Shown: positions 8,923 through 18,460, numbered from the stretch's first letter. The stretch is 26,331 nucleotides of DNA from Chara braunii (GCA_003427395.1 BFEA01001101.1:79145-105475); one strand, 5' to 3'. Notes: generated by a model not told the origin, from the sequence alone. Made by a program: numbers and translations.

Positions 8923-9098
8923 GATGAACAACGCCAATAGCGCCCTAAGATAGTAAACTATTGATGATGGTAGCACTACTGCTAATGCTAACGTGAAAAA
9001 TGATGATGGTGATGAACAACGCCAATAGCGCCCTAAGATAGTAAACTATTAATGATGGTAGCACTTCTGATGATGCTAACGTAAAACATGATGATGAT
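8923..9098 (+). repeat. 88-bp tandem duplication
   Basis: The unit starting GATGAACAACGCCAATAGCG at 8923 recurs at 9011 with few changes, ending in a GAT-rich segment. Confidence 0.8.
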
Positions 9099-9583
9099 GA
9101 CGAACTACACCAGCGGACTTACCTTGTTGCTGATAGTAGTGACGAAATCTACCTTGATGATGAGGACGAGTTATACCCTGATGATGAGGACGAGTTATAC
9201 CCTGATGATGAGGACGAGTTATACCCTGACGATGATGACGGTGATGACAAGCAGCATCCTGATGATGATGACGAAACCCTCACCCCGGTGGTGATGTCGA
9301 AGCACGCCCTGTTGATGATGATGATAACTATGATGATGACGAGCAGCACCCCGACGAGCAGCCTCCTGGTGACGATGACGAAACCCTTACCCTGGTGGCG
9401 CTGTCGAAACACGCCCTATTGATGATGATGATGATGATTCCAAGCAGCTCCAGTGCAACGATGCCAGATGATGTCTTCGAAGAGGATGACAACCCACGCG
9501 CACTTCAGGTACCAAGGGCTGACTCCACTGTGCTCCACAGGCGCGGACTAACCCAACGCCTCATGGCCCTATGCCACGGGTAG
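9088..9583 (+). pseudogene. Degenerate acidic-repeat ORF
   Basis: A 24-bp unit encoding DDEDELYP is repeated three times exactly (9156-9179, 9180-9203, 9204-9227), preceded by SSDEIYLDDEDELYP-type sequence and followed by GDDKQHPDDDD. A second repeated block, ETLTxVxxSKHALL, occurs twice at an offset of 107 bp (from 9267 and 9374). Since 107 is not a multiple of three, the acidic frame is broken between the blocks. The last part (9395-9583) reads SSSSATMPDDVFEEDDNP then RGLTQRLMALCHG. A similar RGLDQRLQALHV peptide is readable further on near 9670-9705. Either a decayed Asp/Glu-rich protein gene or an expanded GAT minisatellite; no family recognised. Confidence 0.35.
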
Positions 9584-10640
9584 AACCGCAGCGGCGATGG
9601 GGCAAAACGCGAAACTCCCGAGCTACCGTCAAGGGTCGGTCTATCCTCCACGTCAGCCAGTGACGTGGCCTAGACCAGCGCCTCCAGGCCCTGCACGTGC
9701 GCTACGCGCTGGAATTGCCGGCTGGAAGATCACCACCTCCTGCCATCGCCCCGATATTGCGCTCCAGCTTAGAACTTCGTCGTGGTTGATGTCGGGGCGC
9801 AACGCTCCTATTGTCTGCCCTCACTGATTGTCCTGGGTCGCAAGCCCTGATTTCCGAAATGGCAACGAATTTCAAATTAAAAAAACGGGAGGGCCGGGGA
9901 CGACGGCGTGCGGAGTGCAATGACATCGCTGAGGAGCATTATAGGCGCATGGCGCAGGGTCTTTGGTCGGCGACATGGTCTTTGGCAGTGTCACCGCGCA
10001 GGGTATGGGCAATGGTTGCATACGGAAAGAGCGGCCGGCGTGGTGACGGTTGTGCGGGCAGGGAGCCGTTCGGGAGAAGACGTTTCGGCAATCAGTCGTG
10101 GTGTGAACATACTGCATCGACTGTTGTTTCAGCCCGCATGGGCTGCGACGGGAGTTGTCATTCCACGTATACCGCCATTGTCTTCATCAGCTTTTCCTCG
10201 TCCTCATCAGATTCCGCGTGGCTGAACGTGTGATAACAGTGATATGGATCTTCGCCGAAGTCCCCTGGACTTGGCTGCACGCGATTGCGTGCTCCAATCT
10301 CCACATCCATATATTGTCGACGTGGTCGTTGGTCCTTCTTTGTGTTGTTGTCGTGCCTGTCCGTCATGCCATCATCGTTGCTGCCCCCTCCGATTGTCGT
10401 CATCCACGAATCAAGCACTGTTGGTGGACGAACGCAGCAGTTGTGGGCTGCAATAGGTTGCTGTTTTGTTGTCATCGTCTTCGTCTTCACCACCTTGTTG
10501 TCGTCCATTTTCGGGTTCTGTATCGTTCTTTTCGTCGTCGTCTTCTGGCCAGTACTGGGACTGTAGTGGTGCAGGCAGGTGATCTACTACTTGCGGTGGT
10601 CAGCGTCGACGTTCGTGGCCTTTGCGAGCGGGGTGAGGGG
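9584..10640. other. GC-richer segment with overlapping short ORFs, unassigned
   Basis: Several 60-180-codon frames overlap on both strands (for example plus 9811-10233 and 10155-10694, minus 10158-10508). None has a recognisable domain or clearly dominates. The plus frame at 9811 ends in a Ser run encoded by a TTC/TCA-rich tract. Exons could be hidden here, but I cannot support one. Confidence 0.35.
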
Positions 10641-10650
10641 TGGGAGGGGA

Positions 10651-10803
10651 ATGGATCCGAGTCGGTGGACGGCGGAGAACTAGGGAGGCATTGAGGGGGG
10701 AATGGATCCGAGCCGGTGGAGGGCGGAGAACCAGGGAGGCATTGTGGGGGAAATGGATCCCATTCGGTGGAGGGCGGAGAACCAGGGAGGCATTGAGGGG
10801 GGG
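10651..10803 (+). repeat. Three 51-bp tandem repeats
   Basis: ATGGATCC-started units at 10651, 10702 and 10753 (exact period 51, about 85-90% identical). Because 51 is a multiple of three, both strands stay open; the minus strand reads QCLPGSPPST repeats and the plus strand GGRRTREAL repeats. An open frame here is expected without coding. Confidence 0.85.
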
Positions 10804-10850
10804 TTCCCGACGCGGGACGAACGTCCACTAAGTACTCATGTCCATCATCG

Positions 10851-11639
10851 TTGGGGCTACAGTCCCTCACTGGACAGCTGTACGACCGGGGGCGAGGTGC
10901 ACCGATTCGTGTCCCGACAACCCCCCTCCCCTCTTCGCTGTCTCATGCAGACGCAGCGGAGCAGCGTGCCCGGTCCCATATTCGGCCACCTGCCACAAGT
11001 ATGCCTCTTGGAGGTGGTCACATGGGACATACACCGTACGCCACCCAAGTCGGTGGTGGGTATGGCATGGGCAGTGCACATACATTGTCGGTGGGAAGCG
11101 GTATCGACTTCGCTGCTCACGTGTTCCCCGCGCAGCAGACGTTTGATATGGCGAGTGCAATGCGCAATGATCGTCCTTGGTCCCCGCAATCCAGCCAGAC
11201 TTCCCAATCGTCGCATGCCATGTACTCTAGCACCCCCACTCTGTTTAGTAGACGATCACCTTCCACCTCCGGTCCTTCCACTGTGGACGCCGACGGACGT
11301 GACATGGACAATGCATGGACGCTGCATTGCGGGACTTCTGTCCCGTCGGGGTTCAACAGCGATGCCGCAAATGGCTACGATGGTCAAGCGTGCGAGGATA
11401 TGGAGGATGACACCAGTAACGGAGATGGAGATGATGTTGGCGATGAGAATGGCGATGGAGGCGGTGTTCTAGAAACGGACAAGGCCAGTGATTCCAATGG
11501 GAGAAACGATAGCAGACGTGGGCAGAAAACGGGCAGGAACGACGGACCACCAAAAAACAAAAAACAAAACTTCCCGCAGTCCGCTATGACACGCAGGGTG
11601 CACCAACTGTACTTCCCAAAGCCCCCTATGACACGATAG
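10851..11639 (+). CDS. Hypothetical Ser/Gly/Asp-rich ORF
   Basis: 262-codon frame opening with TTG; the first ATG is near 11001 (MPLGGGHMGHTPY). Composition changes along it: Gly-rich, then Ser/Thr-rich (SPQSSQTSQSS), then acidic (EDMEDDTSNGDGDD), then basic (RRGQKTGRNDGPPKNKKQN, ending before 11580). This acidic-then-basic layout looks like the disordered N-terminal region of a nuclear or transposon-associated DNA-binding protein, but no folded domain follows; the frame ends at 11639 after a short repeated PPMTR-like stretch. Possibly an exon or a truncated transposon-derived gene. Function not assigned. Confidence 0.4.
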   Translation: MGLQSLTGQLYDRGRGAPIRVPTTPLPSSLSHADAAEQRARSHIRPPATSMPLGGGHMGHTPYATQVGGGYGMGSAHTLSVGSGIDFAAHVFPAQQTFDMASAMRNDRPWSPQSSQTSQSSHAMYSSTPTLFSRRSPSTSGPSTVDADGRDMDNAWTLHCGTSVPSGFNSDAANGYDGQACEDMEDDTSNGDGDDVGDENGDGGGVLETDKASDSNGRNDSRRGQKTGRNDGPPKNKKQNFPQSAMTRRVHQLYFPKPPMTR

Positions 11640-11826
11640 GTTCCCCGCGGGTATCCCTGCCTGACCCACTTACGAAAGTTTTTACATACAGTCGCAGAGG
11701 TAGGTCAGCCGAGGCCGTTTGCTTGTTTCGCTCTAGCATAGGTTATGATAGGTACGCTTGGTCAAAACAATTTTTGAACCAGAACATCGTCCGCCCCTTA
11801 GGGCTTCTTCTTCCTTTTCCTCAGGC

Positions 11827-11827
<1 letters not shown>

Positions 11828-11857
<30 letters not shown>

Positions 11858-11876
11858 CTTCTGCTGCTGCTGCTGG
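11828..11876. repeat. (TTC)n-(TGC)n microsatellite
   Basis: About ten CTT/TTC triplets followed by about five CTG/TGC triplets, giving poly-Ser/poly-Ala in one frame. It lies just left of CTATG copy 2. Confidence 0.85.
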
Positions 11877-11886
11877 TGCTAGGCGG

Positions 11887-12415
11887 GTTCCTTTCTATGA
11901 ATCCCCCGCGGTCGCGGTCACGACCGGGGACCGTGGTCTCGGCCACGAGGTCGCGGTCATGACCGTGGTCCGCGGTCATGAAAGAAAGAAAAAAAAAAAA
12001 AATTCAGAACAATCTTAAAAAAATATATGTTATGCCCAAAAATAAACAAAACAACATTTGTCTTGGGGTCATATCAAAATTCGTTACCAAGTTTGAGACA
12101 AAAATACAACAAAATCTTTTTTTTTTCTTACTAAAAGAATAAAGTGAAGAACTTTTGCCTGAGGGATTTCTGCTTTCCATTTTTTTTAAATCGAAAAAAA
12201 GTCAAAAAAATAAAACTAAAAATATACAGTTGTAGAGCGCACAAAAACCTACAACCCCATACTTTTATTTTATTTTTTGGCCTATCATCCCAGGATTTAA
12301 AAATGTCGGGGTTTCCCGACGGCACTTGGCCGCGGGCGCCGCCCGCTGCGGGATGGCGACCGCATGCGGTCACATGGCCCGCGGTCACGACCGCATGTGA
12401 TACATAGGTTCCTTT
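11887..12415 (+). mobile_element. CTATG-family non-autonomous DNA transposon, copy 2 (intact)
   Basis: Perfect 8-bp target duplication GTTCCTTT at 11887-11894 and 12408-12415 encloses 513 bp. Left end CTATGAATCCCC; right end, reverse-complemented, CTATGTATCACA (9 of 12). The left subterminal block (about 11900-11980) is built of CGGTC/GACCG palindromes. The right block (12305-12400) is four consecutive hairpins. The AT-rich core contains a GTTGTAG...CTACAAC hairpin (12229-12235 and 12249-12255). Best reference copy for the family because nothing is inserted in it. No ORF of note. Confidence 0.88.
12305..12400. repeat. Four consecutive GC-rich hairpins
   Basis: GTCGGG/CCCGAC (12305-12310, 12315-12320); GCGGGC/GCCCGC (12332-12337, 12341-12346); the 14-bp perfect palindrome GACCGCATGCGGTC (12358-12371); and TCACATG/CATGTGA (12370-12376, 12394-12400) enclosing GCGGTC/GACCGC (12381-12386, 12389-12394). 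This is the right subterminal block of CTATG copy 2. Confidence 0.85.
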
Positions 12416-12521
12416 TCCTTTCTCCTCACTTTTTCACTACGATTTGTTCTCGTTCTTCTTCTGCCTCTTCTTCTTTTGATAAATATTCCTCTTAGTCGTC
12501 TTCCTCTTCTTATTCTTCATT

Positions 12522-12590
<69 letters not shown>

Positions 12591-12844
12591 TTCTTCTTTT
12601 TTTTCTTCGATCTTCTTCATTTCATGAAAATTTTCTCTGTTGATTAATTTTGTAACTTTTTGAGTTCAGTTGTATAATTGGTGGTAGTGAACATGCACAT
12701 GATTTTTGCAGCACCGAAGATGTGACATTTGCATATTTCTTGTATCAAATGTCAAATTGTTTTTGGCCTATTTTTGTTTGCTTTTTCCTCATTCTTTTCC
12801 TTCTGGTCATTTTCTTCTTCCGTCATGCATTTTCTATTGATTGT
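12416..12844. repeat. Pyrimidine (CTT)n tract and AT-rich spacer
   Basis: 12454-12612 is an imperfect CTT/TTC repeat. The remainder to 12844 is AT-rich with no feature recognised. Confidence 0.75.
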
Positions 12845-13006
12845 TCGACCATCTTTGTGACACACGCGGCCTAGGCCGCATGCAATTCGTCCGCCGCAGC
12901 TGAAAAATTCGACCGCAGCCGCGGCCGCCAGGCCAAGTTTGCAGCCCGATTTTTTGGATATTTTTTGGGGGGTCGAAAAGTAGGTCAGAAAAAAAAATAT
13001 ATATAC

Positions 13007-13035
13007 GGTTGTAGGGTTTTGAAAACCCTACAACC
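13007..13035. repeat. Perfect 14-bp inverted repeat with one-base loop
   Basis: GGTTGTAGGGTTTT (13007-13020), G, then the exact reverse complement (13022-13035), followed by CCATAC. The same GTTGTAG/CTACAAC(CCC) hairpin with different loops occurs in copies 1, 2 and (degenerate) 5 of the CTATG family. Confidence 0.9.
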
Positions 13036-13351
13036 CCATACATTTTGTTTTTGAATTTGACTTCATTTACGATTTGTAGTGAAAAATGAAAATCAATTAA
13101 AAAAAACTAAAAAAAAAAAAAAAGAATAAATAACAAAAAAACATGAATTAGTTTTTCCTATTTTTTTTATGACTGATATGCAGTTAAGAGTCCTATAAAT
13201 TTTGCAAAGGACCAAGGTAATTGTTTTTTTTTTCTTCTTCTTATGTGCTGTTTCTTTTTCTTTTCTTTTTTTCTTCTTCGTCTTCTTATTCGGGCAATTC
13301 GGCGGCGGTGGTCACATACACACACACCGATGAAGGGAGGGAGGGAGAGAC

Positions 13352-13354
<3 letters not shown>

Positions 13355-13417
<63 letters not shown>
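13355..13417. repeat. (GA)n microsatellite
   Basis: About 60 bp of GA dinucleotide repeat inside CTATG copy 3. Poly-Glu/Arg or Leu/Ser ORFs across it are artefacts. Confidence 0.95.
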
Positions 13418-13418
<1 letters not shown>

Positions 13419-13532
13419 AGGTAAGTCTCCAACGTCGTGGCTGGCCTCATGGTACTTCCTTGGATAGGATGAGAAAAATCGAATGAATCTAGCGCTAGAA
13501 CGTGGAACTATACACTGCCACACTTGTTTTTC

Positions 13533-13548
13533 TGTGTGTGTGTGTTTA

Positions 13549-13635
<87 letters not shown>

Positions 13636-13660
13636 GACACAGAGAGACAGAGAGACATAG
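13533..13660. repeat. (GT)n-(GA)n compound microsatellite
   Basis: GT repeats to about 13569 pass directly into GA repeats to about 13622, then degenerate AGACAG units. Confidence 0.95.
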
Positions 13661-13940
13661 AGATGGACACTCACACACACACAACAAATATAACACATCT
13701 GAAAACGACGATTGTTACGCCCCCAAAATTTCACTTTTCTTTTTTATTGAGATCATTCCGGACGGGGACGCCATGCGCAGGCAATGCGCGCCCCGTTCTC
13801 AGGCGCGCAGCTCCGCCTGGATGTGGCGCGGCTGCAAACTTTCTCAGCCGAGCAGCCTAGGCCCGGGGGTAGCGGCAGGCCTCCTCGGCCGCGGACGAGG
13901 CCGCAGGATCCGCGGTCGTGGGGGTCACGTAGTCGACCAT

Positions 13941-14738
13941 GAAGACTTAGATTCTTTCTTCTTCGTTTCGCTTTCCTTTTTTTCAAAGTCTCTTTTGTTT
14001 AGTTGATTGTTAGTTTGACATGAAAATTATTGATCGAAGTTACAGTAACATATATATATATATATATATACATATATGATACTTGCCCTGCCGCCCAGGT
14101 CACCCTAATTTCCTAGGCGGCTTGAGAAAGGACCAGGGAAGGGCAAGGAAGCTCCATCGCCGGCGTGCTTGGTTTGTGTTCCGTCACCGGTTGGTCTGTC
14201 CTCCAAGCGCCGACGTGATTGGCCTGTGGTTTATCATCGACGAGGGAAGTTGTGCAGACAGGGTAGGCGGTTGTCCGCCGTGCAGGTCCACCACGTACGA
14301 CCGCCACGGATCCTTGAGGACCTAACCCGAGTTAATGAAGAAACCAGGACTGCAACTAGTCCCACTACCGGGCCCACATGTCCCTTAAAAAAACAAGTAC
14401 TGATTTTCTTTTGCCTTCGGACTCTGACCCTCTGCCAACCCTCGAAAACAGCGAAAAGTCAAGAAAAAGCGGGAAAACAGCCACTTTTCCCATTGTTTTT
14501 CAACACTGAAACTAAACACGTATTCCGGCGGTTGTTCCATACATAAACCCAGTAGCGTGAGTGGATTTCTAATGACCGAAATTCAATACGATAGCGTGTT
14601 CCGTCGGTTATGGCCGAACGATCCTTGTAATTAACTTAAACGTGTGCAAGGGACAATAAATTCGTTGTGTGTTTGCCGCAGATTGTGAACAGTCGGTCTA
14701 TGGTTGTAGGGTTGTTGGTTTTAGGTTCAGGGTTTAGT
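13941..14738. other. Intergenic, with an (AT)n tract at 14050-14078
   Basis: Apart from the AT dinucleotide tract, no repeat or domain is recognised. A plus frame at 14169-14546 (125 codons) has no recognisable motif and is not supported as a gene. Confidence 0.4.
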
Positions 14739-14899
14739 CCTCCAAACTATGTAACCGTTTGAACGCGTTTGACGCGCGTTTAAACGCGTTCAAACGCGTC
14801 ACGTGGCATACAGTGGGAGAAAACTGAACGCGCGCCCCTCACCTGGGTGCGCGTGTCAGAAACCACTATGGGGCACGCACAGTTTTGGGGGGAAAAAAA

Positions 14900-15080
<181 letters not shown>

Positions 15081-15179
15081 AAAAAAAATACAAAGAAAAA
15101 AAAAGAAAAAAGAAAAAAAACCTGCAGCGGTGGCAAGGGGGGGAGCAGCATTGGTCATCATGGTCATGGCGTCGAGGGC

Positions 15180-15540
15180 AGCGGTGGCGGCGTTGGGGCC
15201 AGAGCTAAAGACGTCATAGGCAGTGGTGGTGGCGTTGGGGCCAGCGTCGGCGATGGGGGGAGCAGCGGCGATTGGAGGAGGAGAAAGATGTGGTGGAAGA
15301 GGAAGAAGAAGAGGAGGAAGAGGAGGACATGAAGGACAAGAAAGAAGAAGATGAGGAGGAGAAGAGGGAAGTTATGGCGGGTCAAAAAAAAAAAAAAAAA
15401 ACAGCAAGTGGCACATGGCACATTCTCAGAGGAGGAGGAGGAGGACAGGGAGGACGACAAAGAAGAAGAGGAGGACGAGGAGGAGGAGAAGGAGGAAGGA
15501 GAAGATGAGGAGGCAGAGGAAGTTGTGGCAGGCGAAAAAA
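15180..15540. repeat. Purine-rich GGA/GAA tract with short tandem repeats
   Basis: A 42-bp tandem pair containing GGCGTTGGGGCCAG (about 15186 and 15228) leads into a long degenerate GAGGAG/GAAGAA tract. The Glu/Arg/Lys-rich frames are compositional. Confidence 0.75.
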
Positions 15541-15642
15541 AAAAAAGCTCAAGGGTGTGTGTGCGTGTGTTCGTGTGGGTGTGGGTGTGTGAACTGCGCG
15601 CTAGTGCGCACGAACACACAGACACAGGAGTTTGCTCTTCTA

Positions 15643-15658
15643 CACACACACACGCACA

Positions 15659-15699
<41 letters not shown>

Positions 15700-15713
15700 A
15701 CACACACACAGAC
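15643..15713. repeat. (CA)n microsatellite
   Basis: CA dinucleotide repeat in CTATG copy 4. A GT-rich tract at 15555-15590 upstream is partly complementary, so the two could pair around 15600. Confidence 0.95.
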
Positions 15714-16144
15714 TCCGTGAAAGTCCCCCGAAACAGTCTGGCACAGTCATGCATTTTTTAAGGTGTACAGCGAACAGGACAACACACAAAGATGGAGGTT
15801 AGTTTTTTTTTTCGTTTTGTTTCTTTTTCGTTGTTTATTTTCCGTTTCATTTTAGCCGCAAAACCGTTCAAGTTGAGAACGCGTGTTCAAAGCGTTCAGT
15901 TTCTGAACACAAAACCAGCGTTCAATGAACGCGTGGTTTCATAGAATCCAAAGCATGCAAACAAAATGATTGGTGGGCTGACTGATAGGGTTCCACTCAT
16001 ACTCTAACACTGTGGATCAGATGGCAAGGTGTGTGTGATGTGCATTTAATAAATAGTGAATGTGTGCATCTACGTAGCCAACTTCTTCACGTATGATAAC
16101 ACGCGTGTGTTTCGCGGCATGCAAATGTCAGTGGCTATGAAACA

Positions 16145-16199
16145 CCCGCGGACGCGTCCGCGGGGTCGAGATCGGAGGGCGGCCGTGATCACGGCCGCC
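16145..16199. repeat. Two perfect GC palindromes, 20 and 22 bp
   Basis: 16145-16164 is CCCGCGGACG followed by its exact reverse complement. 16178-16199 is GGCGGCCGTGA followed by its exact reverse complement. Both lie in the left subterminal block of CTATG copy 5. Confidence 0.95.
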
Positions 16200-16334
16200 G
16201 CGGCTCCGGCCGTGGTTGGGTGAGGCCGCGACTTTCAGGGATTTTTTTAGACTTTAAAAAATTCTCAAAAATAAAAAATAAAAAAAAATGGGGTTGTACA
16301 TCTTTTTGAGATTTAAACTACATACATTTTTATT

Positions 16335-16892
16335 TTAGGGTCTCGTTAGACACTCCTAAAAGAATCCTAAAATTTTAAGGACGAGTCCTAAAGGATTTTT
16401 AGGATTTCGTGCAGCGTCGTTACACGAAATCCTAAAAGTTTTATCTTTTAGGATTCGTCTTAAAAGGTCTCCTGCGGCCGGTTTCCATATGTGTGTACGC
16501 ACCGGCGTCGCCAATGTCCATCCATTCCTACCAATGTTCGTCCAATCCCCGCCAACGGCTACCGTTCGTGGCCGTTGCCCTCGTCGACTCGCAGAAAACC
16601 TTCGATGTCCGACCACTGACCCGATGGACCGCTTCTGCACCAGCAACTCTGTGTCGAGGGTGCCATGCGCGCGACGCAATGAGTCCGTGAAACGCGGGAA
16701 TCCTTAATTTTTCAGTAGGTCGGGGGCTACTGGAAAATTTAGGATGATTTTGCCAGGGGAATCCTAAATCCTTTAGGATTCGTCCTAACGCTGTTTTGAC
16801 ATTTTCGATATCAAAATTGGATCTAGGGTTGCGCGCAACCAGGACGCAGTCCTAAAAATAGGCACTTTTAGGAGTGTCTAACGAGACCCTTA
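16335..16892. mobile_element. PIF/Harbinger-type MITE with TTA target duplication
   Basis: Element 16338-16889 (552 bp) has perfect 25-bp terminal inverted repeats (starting GGGTCTCGTTAGACACTCC), flanked by TTA on both sides (16335-16337, 16890-16892). GGG-starting termini with TTA/TAA duplication are typical of the PIF/Harbinger superfamily. About twelve TCCTAAA/TTTAGGA motifs crowd both subterminal zones, including 15-bp hairpin arms at 16397-16411 and 16423-16437. The middle (about 16470-16700) is GC-rich, motif-free sequence that differs from the rest. No transposase. Inserted in CTATG copy 5. Confidence 0.9.
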
Positions 16893-17068
16893 TTTGTTGA
16901 CTTCGTCTTTGAATTTTAAAATTAAAAAACTAATTTTCCTGAGGTAAAAGCTGTTTTTGTTTTTGTTTTTCAAGAAAAAATTAAAAAACTTATGTTTTTT
17001 TTTTTTTTTTTTAATTCACGAGAGTTTTTGGATATGACCCCAAGGCAAAAGTTGTTCAGTATATTTTT

Positions 17069-17849
17069 GTGCATAACAGGGATGCCGGTGTTCGGGACAG
17101 GCCGAACGCCCGAGCCCGAACGCCTGAACGTACGGGACCCCTTCGAAAGGCGTTCGGCCGTTCGGGCTGCGGACCAGAAAAAGAAAAACAGAAAAAAAAA
17201 CAAAGTTTTCAAAAAATTCCAAAAAAAAACAAATGTTATGGAGAAAACTGAATTAAACAACATTTGCCAGGACACTACATCCAAATTCTTTACCAAATTT
17301 GAATTAAAAATCAAATACAGAAAATAAACACTATGATAAAAATAAGATAAAATAAAAAGAGAATTAAAATGCGTGAGTGTGCCAGCACCTTTTCGACACC
17401 GCCATCTTTGCCGATTTGTAATTATTTTTTGGCATGGACAAATGCCCTGAAAATTTTACAGATATGTTGTTTATGTAATCAGTAACTCATTTAAAAAAAA
17501 TTCAAAAAATAACAAAATTTTTTAGGCCCCGAAATAAAGCGAAAACAAAAAGTTAAAAGTGAAAAAAAAACAAAATAGTGAGTGGGTGAGCATGTTTTGA
17601 TACCCCCATCTTTGACGATTTTTATTTGGCTTAGCAGAATGACTTCAAAATTTATAGGCGTGTAGGTTACATCATAGAGAACTCACAAAAAAACATTCAG
17701 GAAACAAAACTTATTTTTAGGCCCTGAAATGTTTTTTGGCGCGGGCCAAACCTGGACGTGTTTGGCCCCCCCACACCTCCCCGAACGCCCGAACGTTCGG
17801 GGCCAGCCCGGGGGCCCGGAACGTTCGGTCAGGTAACCCTGGTGCATAA
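17069..17849. mobile_element. hAT-type non-autonomous element
   Basis: Perfect 8-bp duplication GTGCATAA at 17069-17076 and 17842-17849 encloses 765 bp starting CAGGGATGCC and, reverse-complemented at the other end, CAGGGTTACC. Short imperfect CAGGG termini with 8-bp duplications are typical of hAT elements. Subterminal CGAACG/CGTTCG words cluster at both ends: GGCCGAACGCC/GGCGTTCGGCC at 17100-17110 and 17149-17159; palindrome CCCGAACGTTCGGG at 17788-17801. The segment 17230-17315 resembles the AT-rich core of CTATG copy 2 (12030-12110). No transposase ORF. Confidence 0.87.
17367..17730 (+). repeat. Diverged tandem pair, period about 200 bp
   Basis: CATCTTTGCCGAT at 17403 matches CATCTTTGACGAT at 17607 (offset 204), and TAGGCCCCGAAAT at 17523 matches TAGGCCCTGAAAT at 17718 (offset 195), with alignable sequence between. 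Inside the hAT-type element. Confidence 0.7.
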
Positions 17850-17913
17850 CATATTTTGTTTTCAGAAATATTTGAACGTTTTTTTTTTTTTTTTTTTTCA
17901 TTGCCGCAGGGTC

Positions 17914-17945
17914 GCGGCCTAGGCTGCAGCCATGGCCTAGGCCGC
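17914..17945. repeat. GC-rich inverted repeat in right end of CTATG copy 5
   Basis: GCGGCCTAGGC (17914-17924) and GCCTAGGCCGC (17935-17945) are exact reverse complements around a 10-base loop. The same GCGGCCTAGG word forms the palindrome in copy 3 at 12866-12879. Confidence 0.9.
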
Positions 17946-17982
17946 GCATGGCCGCCTCCGGGGGGGGTTCATAGGTCAGTGG

Positions 17983-18460
17983 TGAACGGCAGTGCCATAC
18001 CCCCGTTCACCATTCACGGCCCTGGTGAACGCGCTCCAGTCACCTGTCATGTTTTTTGTGAGTTCACGCAGACCGGGAACTCTGTGTTTCTGTTTTTTTT
18101 TTGGCTATTAGGGGGGTGTGTTTTTTGCACACGTTTGTGCTCCATGTCAACGGACACCTGCCCATATTGTTTTTTTTTTTTTTTTTCGGAATATATTTTT
18201 TTATTGAAAAAATAAAATAAAAATCAAGTTCGGCTGTGTTAGGCATGGTTTTCGTCGGCCGTGTGGGGCATTCAAAGGCTGTTCTGGGCCCTAACAAAAA
18301 AAAACTATGATCATATTATGATGACATCATGACACTGCGGCAGGCTGTTAGCGCCATACTACAAAAAAAAAAAAAACGGTTGGGCCTCGTTGCCCGCAGG
18401 GCCCTTCGCCAACCCCCCCGCCACCTCCACCCCCAAATTTTATTTTATTTTTAAGGGGTA
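17983..18460. other. Intergenic with a short hairpin
   Basis: TGGTGAACGG (17980-17989) and CCGTTCACCA (18003-18012) form a 10-bp hairpin overlapping the target duplication of CTATG copy 5. The rest is T-rich with no feature recognised. Confidence 0.5.

Larger units (their letters stand above)
12845..13940 (-). mobile_element. CTATG-family transposon, copy 3
   Basis: Perfect 8-bp direct repeats TCGACCAT at 12845-12852 and 13933-13940 enclose 1080 bp. Ends CTTTGTGACAC and, reverse-complemented, CTACGTGACCC (8 of 11). The left subterminal block has the 14-bp palindrome GCGGCCTAGGCCGC (12866-12879); the right block (13756-13925) is GC-rich and resembles 19468-19600. A perfect 14-bp inverted repeat around a single G lies at 13007-13035 (GGTTGTAGGGTTTT and its complement). 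Its position near the left end means this copy is inverted relative to copies 1 and 2. The long GA and GT microsatellites inside account for the extra length. Confidence 0.82.
16127..17982 (-). mobile_element. CTATG-family transposon, copy 5, with two nested insertions
   Basis: Perfect 8-bp direct repeats GTCAGTGG at 16127-16134 and 17975-17982. Ends CTATGAAACACCCGCGG (from 16135) and, reverse-complemented from 17974, CTATGAACCCCCCCCGG (14 of 17). Removing the nested PIF-type element with one TTA (555 bp) and the nested hAT-type element with one GTGCATAA (773 bp) leaves 512 bp, the size of copy 2 (513 bp). The remaining core is colinear with copy 2 in inverted orientation: GTTATGC, TTGGGGTCATAT and CTTTTxCCTxAGG segments occur in the same order, and the TGTACAACCCCAT half of the hairpin is at about 16286. 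Confidence 0.9.

Noticed and set aside
8923-9227. CRISPR-like repeat array
   Set aside because: Units are contiguous tandem copies with no unique spacers, in a eukaryotic context.
10155-10694. Long hydrophobic ORF (179 codons) as a membrane protein gene
   Set aside because: It overlaps an equally long minus-strand frame, and its Val/Leu/Cys/His composition arises from GTC/TGT-rich sequence. No pattern of real membrane helices or family signature.
13167-13670. Ser/Leu-rich ORFs around the GA and GT tracts
   Set aside because: They consist almost entirely of microsatellite translation.
14700-14750. Interstitial telomere repeats (TTTAGG-like words) and a hAT-type CAGGG end at 14728
   Set aside because: Only scattered single words rather than tandem TTTAGGG. 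The CAGGG has no partner end; the CTATG end at 14747 explains the boundary better.
15164-15754. Minus-strand 196-codon ORF
   Set aside because: Built from CA, CCT and TTC low-complexity tracts.
18305-18309. CTATG as left end of the element whose right end is at 19601-19605
   Set aside because: The preceding 8-mer is poly-A and does not match GTTGGTAG, and no GC-rich palindromic block follows.
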